Origin: Brachionus rotundiformis
Taxonomy: Eukaryota > Rotifera > Eurotatoria > Ploima > Brachionidae
Assembly (NCBI GenBank): GCA_016802295.1
Contig: JAESIW010000138.1
Span: forward strand, 629,904-693,903
Direction of reading: 5' to 3'
Length of the DNA stretch: 64,000 bases
Part shown: positions 33,989 to 46,014 of the stretch, piece after piece
Numbering within the stretch: the first letter of the stretch is position 1
How the letters are laid out: each line of letters opens with the position of its first letter
Notes under the pieces: generated by a model
What the model was told of the DNA's origin: nothing
The model's input: the letters and a program-made list of their open reading frames with translations, nothing else
Database searches by the model: none
Program-made: the position numbers and the translations under genes

Positions 33989-34643
33989 TTAACCAAGACC
34001 GTGATCTTCAAAAAATCCCTGTGGAGTTTCTTCCTTTAAATAAAAATAGAGTAAACATCTTGGGCTAAAATTTCTTATCTTAATTATCTTAAAAATTCAA
34101 ATACCTCTTGGATCATGTCCTGGTCTGAGATTGCTTTGAGTACATTCTTTTTGCTTGTTTCCTGAATTTCACCACCAATTATAAATTCGTCCCACATGAA
34201 ATAGGCTTTTTCAAAATTGAAAATAATGTCCAATTCACATACCTTGGAAAAAAATTATCTTAAATCTGTTAATCCTTTGCACCTTAGCTTAATTACACTT
34301 CCAAAATATTTGTCCAAAAGTTCAACATAGCGGTGTATGACTTCTAATGTTAGTAATTCATTGTCATCTTGCTCAATGCAAGCACAAAAGTAAAGACTAG
34401 CGTATCTCTTGTAGACTATCTTGGAATCTTTCCACTCAAGGAAGCTGCACATTTTTTGCTTGCGCGAAAGAATGGTCGCCACTAGCTCGCGGATAATTTT
34501 CTTTTTGACCTTGTCGGGATATGCTGTGTACCATTTTTGCAGGCGTAGTTTTCCCTGACGACTGAATAGCAGCAAAAATTGGATCTGGAAAGAATATTGA
34601 ATGAAATAGTTTGTTTTCCAAACTACCAAAAACCACTTACCAT
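33989..34643 (-). CDS. AP1S: AP-1 clathrin adaptor sigma subunit
   Basis: Four exons on minus, 34643-34641 (ATG only), 34584-34297, 34242-34105, 34033-33989, give 157 aa (human AP1S1 is 158). Conserved blocks: FLLLFSRQGKLRLQKWY, KMCSFLEWKDSKIVYKRYAS, DNELLTLEVIHRYVELLDKY, FGSVCELDIIFNFEKAYF, ending ETPQGFFEDHGLG. As the small subunit of the AP-1 heterotetramer it takes part in dileucine cargo recognition at trans-Golgi and endosome membranes. The initiator codon alone forms the first coding exon, as in the neighbouring paralogue, which shows that this intron predates the duplication. Confidence 0.95.
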
Positions 34644-35063
34644 TTTGTACCTTTACTGTTTTGTTTAGAAATTATTTTTTTAGAGATACTTTCACTTAAA
34701 AGAATTATGTGGCCCAAATTAGCATTTTGAGCTTGAGGTATTTTGTCTTATTCTTGACATGATCAAATTTAGTGCAAGTATTCTAAAATGACTAATTTTT
34801 AAAATTTAATTTTTAACAAATCTTTATTAACAAAAGTTTTGATTTTTAAATTTTTTAAATTCAATTGAGTATTTTGTAGAAAAGAATTAAGTTAAATTTT
34901 AGTAGAATATCTCTAATTAAAGTAATAATTTTTTATAAGAGATCAATTAAGAATATATTCATCTACATTTCATAAAAAAAATTTGTAATTTAAATAAGAT
35001 TAATTAAAAAAATTAGCAAGAAAATTTATTTTCTCTAATCAAGTTTTAAAATTATCTTTCAAA
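34644..35063. other. Intergenic
   Basis: About 420 bp between AP-1 sigma and the transporter 3' end. AT-rich, no gene seen. Confidence 0.6.
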
Positions 35064-37023
35064 CTAAGAAACTGTTTCGTCAATAAGCTTTTTCTCGACC
35101 GATTCTTGTTTTCTTAGATTAAATTTATTGCTGTTTATTTTAAAATGTTTAACATCATTGATTGTTTCCGGTAACTTTCTATTCAATGTTTCTGGTAAAA
35201 TGATAGTTGAGCAAGCGCCAGAAACTGCCAATACACCGTAAACAAAAAATGGCATTGGTTTCCAGTCATCTCCCTTTTAAAAATTACTTTAAATTTTTAC
35301 CTTTCATTAAATGAAATAAAATACCAAAGAATTGACAAAAGGAGATAGAATGACTCCAATCCGAGACACCATGGAGCAGATACCAATGCATCCGCTGCGC
35401 ACAGATGTTGGGAAAAGTTCGTTTGTGTACAATCTTAGAATAGAATAGCTTGCTGACACACATAATTTACCCACCATAGCCATTGCTACACTTATGGTCA
35501 AATCATCTGCACAAATTTTATTAAATATTATCTTTTATTCCTGGATTTTAAATTTACTAATAAAAACGTGAGATAAACAAGAAAAGCCTGCAAATAAAAG
35601 AAATAAAAAATATGGTATTTTTCTACCAAATTTTTCAATGACAAATAGAGCCCCAAGGTAAGCTAGGATTTCAACTGCTGCCGAAATCGAAAAGCTTATA
35701 TATGGATTGACACCCAAATCAGCATTTTTTAATCCAACACCATAAAATACAAAGTTATTTACAAACCTTTTAATAATTAAAAAAATAAACAATTCTATTC
35801 TTATTAATATTTGACAATTACCAATTAAAAAGCATTGTAAAAAATATAAATGCTAAATTTGGATATTTGGCAAATGATTTGAACAGTGTTAAAATAGTTT
35901 CTTTTTCTTGGCAAATTTCTGACTTTGATAAATTTTATAAAATTTAATATATTTCTTATTGAGTGATAATTATTAGTTGGTACTTGATTTATGAACTCGT
36001 ACCATGTTGATTTGCTAAGCGTTCTCTTGTTCACTTTGGCCACATGTTCCAACATTTCAAATGCTTCTTCGTGTTTATTTTTTGAAAGTAACCATCTTGG
36101 TGATTCTGGTAGCAGACTAAAATATTGCATTCAAATTTAACTCAAATTGGCTTCCATTTAAATTATACTAACAAAAAGTAGCTTAAGAACGGTATTAAAA
36201 AAATGGTAAATGCTAAAGACAATTGGCGCCAATCTCTCAAAAAATAAGCTCCTAGGGCTAAAATTAGTTGACCAAATGAGAAAAAATTTTCGAATCCAAT
36301 TCCAGCATAAGTTCTAAATTTTGCGCCGACCAGTTCCAAGGCTAGTTCAGAAACAAAAATCTCTATAATGCACTTATACAATTATCTTTTCTCTTTACCT
36401 AGAACATAGCCAGTTTCATTGATGCCCCTTGTGCCACATGCTATCAAAAACCGGCTTATTGCGTACACAATGTAACTTATGGTGAAGCCGAGAAATTTCT
36501 GAGGACCAAATGTTGAGCCAAAAAATCCAATCAACATTAGTGAAAAACTTATCAACATTACCGGACGCCTACCATACTTGTCCGACAAATTTCCAAACAT
36601 AAACGAGCCTACTAGATAGCCAAAGAAATATATTGATTGTACTTTAGACCTAAAAATTGACCGATCACATACCATATTCCACTTAAATTAATATTTTAGA
36701 TTAAAGTTAATTTTTTATTTTAAAATTACCTCTTCGGTAAGAGTAGACTGAAAATACTTTTTCTCAAATGTCCAAGAAGAGCATTTCTGCAAAGTTCCAT
36801 TTATTTGGTAAAAACAATTCAAATTAATGGATTTCTTGTTATCTACCAATTGGTTTTCGGCATAGTTGTTGCATCTAAATTCAGGTAAAGCTGCTGTAAA
36901 TGAGTTTATGTAAGTTGCTATTGACGGCAAGAGCGCTGCTAAACATATCAGGCCATATCTGGTTTTCTGATACTTTCCAAAGCCATCTATTTCGCGTAGT
37001 ACTTCTTCAAATTTTACTTTCAT
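35064..37023 (-). CDS. SLC22-type organic ion transporter (MFS)
   Basis: Eight exons on minus; the first is 37023-36730 and the last ends at 35064. The protein has about 12 membrane segments. Family marks: N-terminus VKFEEVLREIDGFGKYQK, a large glycosylatable loop after TM1 with Cys residues, EEWNMVCD before TM2 (SLC22 E-W-x-L-V-C), GNLSDKYGRRPVM (MFS loop 2-3), LPESPRWLLSKNK after TM6, ELFPTSVRSGCIGI, and LPETLNRKLPETINDV near the C-terminus. SLC22 carriers move organic cations, anions or carnitine across the plasma membrane; the substrate cannot be told. The intron after FINQ (about 35972) must be removed to restore frame into SEICQEKETILTLF. Confidence 0.9.
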
Positions 37024-38048
37024 TTGTGTCTTTTTTTCTTAAGCTAATACATCCACTTTCATCTAAAAATCCATTTTAAAAATAAACAAAAGAATAACTT
37101 AAATTTTGATTAGTCATGAATATAAACAATGATAACAATCTTAAATAATAAAGCAATTTTCAATATGATTATTAAATATCTGCTAACATTAGGATTTAGA
37201 AAATTAAGATGACATTTTCTCCAATAAATTATCAATCCAATCGGAGCTATTTTTTGGCTAAAATTTAAAGATGATAAAATTAAAATTTTCAGTCTGACTT
37301 TGACTATTTGTTTTATAGCTTAGTTTTTTAATAAATGTAAAAAATGGTAACATTTTATACTTTCTAAGAATTACGTGATAATTTAGTTTTAAAGGTTTCC
37401 AAGTTTATAAAGAGACACTGTTTCCATATAAATTTATTTTTAAAATTTTTTAACGCTAATTTAAAACTAAATCAAAAAAATCAAATCAAATAAAAATAAT
37501 TTATTTAAATTAAACGAGTATTGAACAGCATATTATTAACATTTTTAAAATTTTTTTTTCTCTAACCTAGATGGTTAAAGTTGCAAATTTTGCCAAAGAT
37601 TGACATTAGTTTTGATTAAAATTAAAATAGAATATTTTATAAATTCCTTAAATTTTCTTATAAATTTTTTTAATTAATTAGAAAAATTAAAATGTATTCT
37701 TAAATATATATTTGATTGTTTTGGTTGATTGGTTTTGAATGTTTTGTTCAAGCCAAAGTTTACTTGATTCGGACAGTTTTTCTATGCATTAAATCCTGTA
37801 AATAGATAATTTAATATTCCAATAAGCCAAATAGATATTTATTAATATAATAAACTATTCCAAATGCAATGCAAATTTCAATTGAACATACTAGTACCTA
37901 ATATACGTGTACTTGACTAAAAGCTTTAAAAACTTCATAAATATTCAGATATAATAATTCATATTTTTCTGAACTAATTTGGCTACGTGTTTCAAAAAAA
38001 TTCAAATATTTTAGTCAATTAATTGAAATATAAATTCTAAAATTAAAA
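37024..38048. other. Divergent intergenic region
   Basis: About 1 kb between the starts of the transporter (minus) and SEC31 (plus), holding both promoters. AT-rich; nothing specific recognised. Confidence 0.6.
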
Positions 38049-41000
38049 ATGAAAATAAAAGAAATAAATAATAAGATGGCCCAAGTGGCATTTTCACCAC
38101 ATTCACTTTATCCAATTTACTTGGCCTCAGGAACAGCCTCGGACCAGAACGATTTGAGCACTAAAGTCCGTCCGACACTTGATCTATACGAAGTGGACGT
38201 GTCGAGCCCGAGCTCGGAGTTGAAATTGTGCGGCTCAACCGAGACCGAGTCCCGGTTTTCCAAACTCATTTGGTCCGATTATTCATCCACCAATAACAAG
38301 AATCTCCTAATCGGTGGCTTCGAAAACTCAAAAATTTGCTTGTACGACCATCAGAACATATTGACCAATTCCACATGCTTAGTTCAAACACTCGAGAAAC
38401 ACACTGGAAGCGTGTCGTCTCTGGACATAAACCCATTTCAGCTAAATTTGCTTGCCAGCGGAGCTGGCTCGTCAGACATATTCATTTGGGACTTGAACAA
38501 TCCACAAGTTCCCATGACGCCTGGCGCCAAGCTTCAACCTCTTGATGACATAAATTGCGTTGCTTGGAACAAACAAGTTCAGCACATATTGGCCTCGACA
38601 GTCTCTGGCAAATGTGTTGTCTGGGACTTGAGAAAAAATGAAAGCATAATAAAAGTGAGTGATAGTGTGTCCAAAATGAGGGTGAAATTGGTCGATTGGC
38701 ACCCGGATATTGCAACTCAAATGTGCTTGTCTTCTGAAGATGACAACACGCCTTATTTGCAAATTTGGGACCTTCGATTTGCCACATCGCCTGTCCGGGT
38801 GCTCGAAGGCCATCAGCGAGGCATACTGTCCTTCAAATGGTGCTCGCAAGATTCAAATTTGTTGCTCAGCTCTGGCAAAGACTCTAGACTTTTGTGCTGG
38901 AATCCAAACAATCCAACAATGAATGGAGAAATTGTATACGACTTGACCACTGTTGGCCAATGGTGTTTTGACTTATCGTGGTCGAAAAGAAACCCCAACT
39001 TGGTTTGTACATCCTCATTTGAATCACAAGTGAACGTTTACTCGTTGATGGGTGGTAGATACAATGTTACATTGACCACATCGAGCAAAATAATGGACTC
39101 ATTTGGCGTAGATAACAATGATATACCCGGCTCGCCCACTGCCATTCCACAACAAAGTGTCCAAGTAATTGAGCCTTTGAAGATTGCGCCCAATTGGATG
39201 AAGAAGACATGTGGTGCTAGGTTTGCATTTGGCGGCAAATTGGTTTCTTTTGGCAAATTTAGTGATGTCCATCATCAAGAACAACAAATTTCCGGTCCTA
39301 CTCAAGCTCAAATTTCAACTCAACGAGTTCTGGTCAGTCAGGTGATCACTGATCTAAATCTAGTCGAAAAATCTCAAAATCTAGAGAATGCTCTTCAAAA
39401 TGGAAGTCTAATTGAGTTTTGTAATTTTAAAATTGAGAACTCCACTGATCCAAATCAAGTAGCTATTTGGAAGTATATTTTGGTACGTAATTTAGTTTAA
39501 AAATTAATATTATTTCATCTTAATTGATCAAATTTCTGCTTATCTTGAACTTAATTATATTGCTAAAGATTTTTAACCATTAATCAAATTAATAATTATC
39601 CAAAAATAATCTTAAATATTTAGGCCTCTTTTGAACAAAATAAAAACACAAAATATTTGGAACTACTTGGATTTAACAAGGAAACACTTGATATTGAAGT
39701 AAAAAAAGTCCTACAAGATCATAACCATGTTCACCAAAATGGAAACAATTTAGCTGATAGCTTTGAAAAAATTGGTCTAAATGGTCAAAATTTGGATGAA
39801 AATGTTAATTTATTTGGCAAGCCGGAAGAAGAAAATGTAAATGAGAATGCTTTTGATGACATTGCCAGATCGGTCTCGCCGGTCAATCTCCACTTTAGCA
39901 GTCAAACTGAAAATTTAGTGACCGAATTGTTGCTTTTGGGAAAGTACGAAAGTGTAGTTGACATTTTGGTACAAGAAGAGCGCTTTACCGAAGCCATTTT
40001 AATAGCAAACTTTTTTGACCAAAATTTATTCCAAAAGACCCAGCAAAAATATTTTAGACATTTTTATAAGAATAAATTTTCTAATGTAAGCAAATTTAAT
40101 ATTTATTTTATTTAAAAAAAAAAAGAGTTAAGTGTTTAAAAAAGCTTTTAGAAAAATTGATAAATCGTAATTGGTCCGGTATAGTTAATACATGCAAATT
40201 AGATCATTGGAAAGAAGCATTGGCTACAGTAGTTACCTATACCAGTGGTCAAGAACAGTTGAGTTTGTGTGACCAATTAGGAAAGCGACTTGAGGCTGAC
40301 GGCTCGCCAGAAAATTTAATCAATGCTTGTGTTTGCTTTATATGTTCGGCTAATTTAGAAAATTTGGTAAGCTGTTGGCAAAAATGTCTCGGTACAGAAG
40401 AAACAGATACCTCTGAGTCTTTGCAAGACTTGGTTGAAAAAATAATGGTTTTGAAATATTGCTTTAAAAATTATCATCCAGAGCTTTCAGCCCAATTAGA
40501 TCACATTCAATCTATGCACAAATTGAACACCAAATTGGTCAAATATGCCAAATTATTAGCTGATCAAGGCTGTTTCCTAAATGCTTACAGCTATCTGAAC
40601 GATTCCAATGATAGCTCAATATTGGCTATGAAAGATAGAATTTACCATGTGTTAGACCCCATGGTTATTCAGCAATTCAAACTTCGTAAACCAGAAAGTG
40701 TGGTTAAGCCAGTCCAGCATCAACCAGCTTCTAAAAGAAATTCATTCGGACATCCATCTCAAAATACAGCACGTAATACAAACATTTTTACTCCAGCCTC
40801 GAATACACCATCGGTGCAACAGTATCCACCATCAAATCAATTCAATAACATGGCTCCAATCAACCATCCAATGCCAATTTCAAGCTTGTACCCTTCACAA
40901 GATTTGACCAAGCGAAGCGCAACTCCAACTCTAAATAAATCGTTATATACACCAGCAAATCCATCTATTCCAACCATGCCCGTAGCACCAAATATACCAT

Positions 41001-41834
41001 CAATGCCACCAACCCAATCAAATCAACCGGAATTATCTCAGAACACTGGTCAATCATTTTACACCCCTGCTCCAGTCTCAACTCAACCTCAAATTGCACA
41101 AAACCCACCTCCGCAATCTTTTATGAACATCAGACCTGCCACAGGTTGGAACGATCCGCCTATGGTTGCGCCTAAAATCAAAAACACATTGCCTCCCCAA
41201 GCATCAGAAAAGCCGTCGTTTTTCCAACCTAGTGCACCTTCTTCCATGCCAATAATGAATCAGAATCAACCTCAAAGTCTACCGGTCAATTCTACTCAAA
41301 TGTTTAACCCTCCAAGGGCTCCAACTCCTCAATTTCAGCAACAGCAAGTGTTTCAACCACAGTTGCACCAACCTCAAATTCAACAGCCCGCAACACCACT
41401 TCAGCAAGCAGAGATTCAAAAGCCAGTCGAAAAAGGACCCGTTCCCAGCGAGCATTCTGAACTACAATTTGTTTTTGACTCCTTACTAAACAAGAGCTTG
41501 AGCATTAGCTCCAATGCTGCATCCAAGAGAAAATTGGAAGATGTTGGCAGAAAACTTGAGGTGCTTTATGACAAATTAAGGGATTCATCGGTAAGTTATC
41601 TTTAGATTAAGTTTTTTTTTCAATATATATTTAAATTTTATCCCAAAGTTGAGTCCAAACGTGGCACAGAGCTTGCATTCGATGATCCAATACATCAAAT
41701 CCAATGACTTTGTATCAAGTTTACAGCTTCATTCACAAATAGTGGCAACTAGTAATTTTTCGGAAATAAGCGGCTTTATGCCTGGCATAAAAGTTCTCAT
41801 TCAAACATGCCAACAAATGAACATAACTTTATAA
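38049..41834 (+). CDS. SEC31: SEC31, COPII outer coat protein
   Basis: Four exons, 38049-39482, 39624-40085, 40145-41590, 41649-41834, give 1175 aa (human SEC31A 1220). The N-terminal 340 residues form WD repeats (LEKHTGSVSSLDINPFQLNL, LEGHQRGILSFKWC, LLSSGKDSRLLCWN). The alpha-solenoid follows (LLLLGKYESVVDILVQEERF, TCKLDHWKEALATVVTY). A Pro/Gln/Asn-rich stretch (about 690-1000) includes SFMNIRPATGWNDPP, the usual Sec23-contacting type of motif, and a C-terminal helical domain closes the protein. With Sec13 it builds the outer cage of ER exit vesicles and stimulates Sec23/Sar1 GTP hydrolysis. The start MKIKEI aligns with the family. Confidence 0.96.
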
Positions 41835-43114
41835 TTATTGATAGTTTTTAATTTTTAATTTAAAGTAGTCTTCTTTAAGTTGTGGTCAAATGAGTGTGTA
41901 CTTAAGTTTTAAAAACTAATTTAATTAATCGTAGCGTTTATGAACACTTTAAAATTTTTAATCGTTCTTAAAGTTATAGTTTAAAAATTTCACTAGTCTA
42001 TTCGAAAGACAAGACATTAGATTGTTTTATTAACTTTTCTTTTTTTTTTAAATTAATTATTAACTTGATTTAAACTAAATAAAATTTTCAAATAATTATT
42101 TTTTGTTTAACAATCAATTTAATTTAATATTTGATAAATGGAGAGTATATAGAGAACAAATTAATAAGCTAGAGTATTTTTTTTTTATGAAATTTAATAA
42201 TTAGTGCTGGAAGCGATTAAAAAACTAAGGTTTTAATTGAATTGTTTATACACTGAGTTATTCTCTTTTTCAAGCTTTATTTTAATGAAAAAAATAAATT
42301 TTTGTGAAAATTTTTCAATTAAAAAAATTAAACTTTCTAATTTAAAAATTTAAAGTTAACAAGCTTTTTCAAATAGTCTTGAGTATTCTAATTATAATTT
42401 TTTATTTTTAAAAATGGTTTTCGGGAGACAAAATATCTAATAAAATTCACTGCTAGTCAGTCACCTTTCTCGCATTATATTAATAAAACTATGTGTCTGG
42501 CACAACATAATTTAATCATACAACTAAATCTAGAAAAAATCTAATTAGCTTTCCTAGAGTTAAAAAATATTATATTCATATTAAAATCGATACTGTTAGG
42601 AATTTTTATAAATTTTTCAAGTGACGCAAATTATGATGTTTTTCAAAAATATATCTATCATTCGTGTTGGTAAACTTTTCCTATAATTACATTTAATTTA
42701 TTTAGATATCAGAAGCTAATTAAAAATAATATTTTATTTATTCTTATTAATTTTTAATCGATATTTGTGATATGTTAATTATCGGAACCTTCTATTAAGT
42801 GCCAATTCTGTAAGCGGAATTATTTTCTAAAAAAAATCCATTTTTAGCCTAATATAAAAAGCTTCATAAAGCTAAGAAACATTACAAGGGCAATTTTGTA
42901 AATTTTATAAACTAGCATTCAATAAATCTTAAAATTTTGTGTACAACTTAGAATACCTTTTGGGTACTCAAGATGAATTTAATAAAAGAGGTTAATTGGT
43001 AACCAAGCAACAGTTATTTTTCAAAAAATAAATATATTTTACACATATTATTTGAAATTTTTATTTTAGAATATTTATAAAAAATCAGGATATTGTTTTA
43101 ATAGGATACTGATA
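41835..43114. other. Intergenic
   Basis: About 1.3 kb, AT-rich, between SEC31 and MEIG1 (same strand). No gene recognised. Confidence 0.6.
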
Positions 43115-43443
43115 ATGGCCGATTTGCAAGTTCAGCAACCAAAATCGCTGATTAGACCAAAGTCTTGGTCTGCTGAAGTAGAAGATGCCTACAGGTTTCA
43201 ATTGGCTGGCTACAGAGATGAACTTGAATACATTGCCTTGACAAAAACTGATGTAACGTGACTCAACTAATTAATTTAATATGTGATTTGATTAATTTTT
43301 TTTTGCTCTAGGTGCTTAGATGGCCCGAAACAGGCTTTGTCAAAAAGCTTCAACGCAAGAAAGATGGATATTTTTATTATTTTAACAGAGCTAGAGAATG
43401 TTCAGATAAAGATATTCACAAATGTAAAATTTATGTATATTAA
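43115..43443 (+). CDS. MEIG1: MEIG1, meiosis-expressed gene 1 protein
   Basis: Two exons, 43115-43252 and 43312-43443, give 89 aa (human 88). Conserved: PKSWSAEVEDAYRFQLAGYR, RWPETGFVKKLQRKKDGYFY, RECSDKDIHKCKIYVY at the C-terminus. In mammals MEIG1 binds PACRG and is needed to build the sperm tail; in other animals it is associated with axonemal microtubules. It is too short for most gene finders but the match covers the whole protein. Confidence 0.95.
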
Positions 43444-43518
43444 ATATTATCTGAATGCAATTATTTTAATCTTTTTGTTGTATATATCTTTTTATTAAAT
43501 AAAAAAATGAAAAAAAAA

Positions 43519-44121
43519 TTATTTTTCATCTTGTTGATCTTTATTTTGGGCTTCGAGCTTCTTTCTGTTTCTGTAAGCAGTCAAATATGAGTTGGGATGC
43601 ACTGGCAAAAGACCAGCAAGGCCCAGTATTTCGGCAACTTTTCCATTGAGTGGTGTCGATTTCGACAGATAGTACTTAATTCGTTCAATATTCAAAGCTA
43701 CCAGTATATTATTGTCTTTATTTGGCATTGGATCTATTGAACCAAGGTCCTCTATGAATCCATCAGATTGTTCGTAATTTTTGTGAGTGACAGCAATGCG
43801 AAAAAATCGACGATTGCTGCAATTTGATATCGGAATGAGGCGAATAACCAAAGGGCCTTTAATTGGATACCGCCTAAGTCTGGGAGGGTTGCCATATTTG
43901 AAAGAGCGGTTTATTTTTTTCATTTCGTATATTGACCTTATATTCTCGTCACCTGGAAACCCGTAATTAGGTGGTATTTCTGGCAGATCTTCGGTCAAAA
44001 CTATTTTTGAGTCATCTGAGCTTAGTTTTTGTCCAAAATGAAAATTGTTTTTTATCAATCCATTCTGAACAGGTCTCAACAATTTTCCCAAGCTAAACGT
44101 CTGGGCTAAAACAGAAAGCAT
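43519..44121 (-). CDS. MRPS16: Mitochondrial ribosomal protein bS16m
   Basis: A single exon encodes 200 aa. The S16 domain (about residues 90-190) shows VIRLIPISNCSNRRFFRIAV, EDLGSIDPMPNKD, LVALNIERIKYYLSKS, GLAGLLPVHPNSY. The first 90 residues are an extension not in human MRPS16 (137 aa); they include a probable mitochondrial presequence. Just upstream of the ATG lies TGAATTTTTTAG then nine bases, an acceptor-like site that may be for trans-splicing or a 5' UTR intron. It is the last gene of a four-gene minus-strand run starting at NUBPL. Confidence 0.93.
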   Translation of the reverse strand: MLSVLAQTFSLGKLLRPVQNGLIKNNFHFGQKLSSDDSKIVLTEDLPEIPPNYGFPGDENIRSIYEMKKINRSFKYGNPPRLRRYPIKGPLVIRLIPISNCSNRRFFRIAVTHKNYEQSDGFIEDLGSIDPMPNKDNNILVALNIERIKYYLSKSTPLNGKVAEILGLAGLLPVHPNSYLTAYRNRKKLEAQNKDQQDEK

Positions 44122-44406
44122 CTTTATATCCTAAAAAATTCAAGTCTTTTTAAGTTCAATTGGTTTAAAATTTCTATTTCTGGGAATTTATTCCCATATA
44201 AAATTAAAAATTTAACTCATTTTAGTTATTATTTTTATTCGAGAAAATTATAGTTTGAAAAATACAAATTATTTTTTATCTATTTACGTATTTAAAATCT
44301 GTATTTCTGCTACTCTTATGTACATATAATCGAGTAGGTCTCAATCTGTAAAATTAAAATTAAAATTAAAAAAAAAATTAACTGGAAAATTTATTAATTG
44401 ATCGGT

Positions 44407-45176
44407 TTAATCCTTGTTTTTATCTTTTGAGTCAGCTGGTTTAGCTGATTTTTTTATTAATTGCAATCGCTGAAAAATTATTAAAATTATCTTTGAATAT
44501 TTTAAATTTTATAAAAATTTATACTTGTTTATGAGCTTCGGATGCATATGATTTTTTATATGTCTTCAACTCATCGGTAGAAAAACCCGGGATCCATATA
44601 TTAAAATTTCTCTCTTTAAAATATAATAACATCAAGATAATCAATTATTTATATTTTGATAAATTACCTAGATGAAATTGAACATCTTTAGCCTCAAGTA
44701 TGTTCGATTTACGATGCTTAGCCAATTGACAAGATGTGTTTATGATATTTTCAATGAAATCATCTGCTACTTGAAGCAATATCTAATAATTGAAAACCAA
44801 TTTATTAACTTTATTTTAAGATAATTTTATTTATACTTCTTCTACATCTTCGTCAAGCTGTTCTGTTGGATCGACTTCTTTTACTAGATCTTGAAGAGTT
44901 CTTTTGTCCAAGATTTGACTTGTTGTAGACGTACCACCTGAGTCCGATACAGTTTGCATATTCTTAAATTATTTAAATTAAAATTTGAAACAATTAGACA
45001 AATTATCAATTAACTGACATATTTTGAAAACATGCTCATTAGTGTATCTTTTTGTCTTTGCTGTTCTGGATTGTAAGGTCCAGGACCGAGCTCTTTTAAT
45101 TTTTCATTAATCAAAGCTATATTTTGTTGCTGTATGGGCTGTTTTGGAGGAATAAATTGAGCAGCCATCTTAACCA
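44407..45176 (-). CDS. TAF12: TFIID/SAGA subunit TAF12
   Basis: Five exons on minus; starts at 45176 (or the next ATG at 45167). The histone fold reads LDKRTLQDLVKEVDPTEQLD, EDVEEILLQVADDFIENIIN, CQLAKHRKSNILEAKDVQFH, then LERNFNIWIPGFSTDELKTY and EAHKQRLQLIKK, which aligns throughout with human TAF12. TAF12 pairs with TAF4 (or ADA1) in an H2B/H2A-like dimer in TFIID and SAGA. A 129-bp gap separates it from MRPL21 upstream, with a pyrimidine-rich ATATTCAG acceptor about 36 bp before the ATG. Confidence 0.95.
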
Positions 45177-45304
45177 TTTTTTATTAGTTCTAATATTTAA
45201 AAATTTACTCTGAATATTATTTCAGATAGAAGAATAATCAAAAATTAAAAATCAAGTCTCAATTATTTATTATTAATTTAAAAAATAGGATATTCTTTTT
45301 TTAT

Positions 45305-45997
45305 TTAATTTGTTCCCGGAAGCGGCCCTATGATGTCAATTGAATTTATTCTTAGAAAAGTTTGAACTCCTTTGTAAACTAAAATAGAAAATTGTTATTA
45401 TTTTATCTTTAATTAATTTTTGGTAATAGCTCACAGTCCATTCTTCTATTATCTTTTCTGGGTTTGTAGCGGAATACAATTACATTATTAGACAAGGTTT
45501 TTTCAATAACTGTAGCTTCAATGCTGACAAAATCTTTGCTGTTAAATGTTTTTAAAGTTTGCTAATTAGTTTTAATTAGTTAAGTACCTAACAAGTGGTT
45601 TTCCTATTACTGTAAAGTCTTTACCACCAACCAGGAGTACCTTTCAAATAAGCCTTAATGAAAAACATTGACCAAAGTTTCGTTTCTTTAAAAAACTTAT
45701 TAATACTTTTTCCAGGCGAATTCGATCGCCAATTGTTGGATAAAAGTGATTTTTGACCATGATCACATCTTCTGTGGTTACTTTAAATTGACTTCCACCA
45801 ATCATGACAACTGCAAATAGTCTCGATGATCTTGGATCTTGAGCTATTTTATTACAATGATCGAATACATTTTTGACTATTTTTTTCTCATTTTTATCTA
45901 TTTGCTTTTCTGGGATAATGTTTGTTTGGGTTGAAAATTTATCGATTAGACTTATTTTTGGAAAAAAATTTAATAATCTTCTATTGAGAATATTCAT
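45305..45997 (-). CDS. MRPL21: Mitochondrial ribosomal protein bL21m
   Basis: Four exons on minus: 45997-45707, 45640-45588, 45538 to about 45434, and a last exon ending 45305. A mitochondrial presequence (MNILNRRLLNFFPKISLIDK) is followed by FAVVMIGGSQFKVTTEDVIM, VLLVGGKDFTVIGKPLVSKD (rebuilt across a 49-bp intron), FVSIEATVIEKT and the C-terminal FLRINSIDI, as in MRPL21. The ATG follows the NUBPL stop by only 14 bp, and those 14 bp end in TATTTTAG, an acceptor abutting the ATG. Confidence 0.93.
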
Positions 45998-46014
45998 CTA
46001 AAATATTTTATTCA
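45998..46014 (-). promoter_or_regulatory. Putative trans-splice acceptor between NUBPL and MRPL21
   Basis: On minus the NUBPL stop TGA overlaps AATAAA (TGAATAAAAT) and the next bases are ATATTTTAG immediately before the MRPL21 ATG. There is no room for a promoter or 5' UTR. The arrangement fits polycistronic transcription with cleavage/polyadenylation at the AATAAA and spliced-leader addition at the TTTTAG. Confidence 0.55.

Noticed and set aside
45560..45588. A 31-bp intron in MRPL21 ending at CTAATTAG
   Set aside because: A 49-bp intron ending at TTTAACAG keeps the family sequence GKPLVSKDFVSIEAT better and is of normal size.
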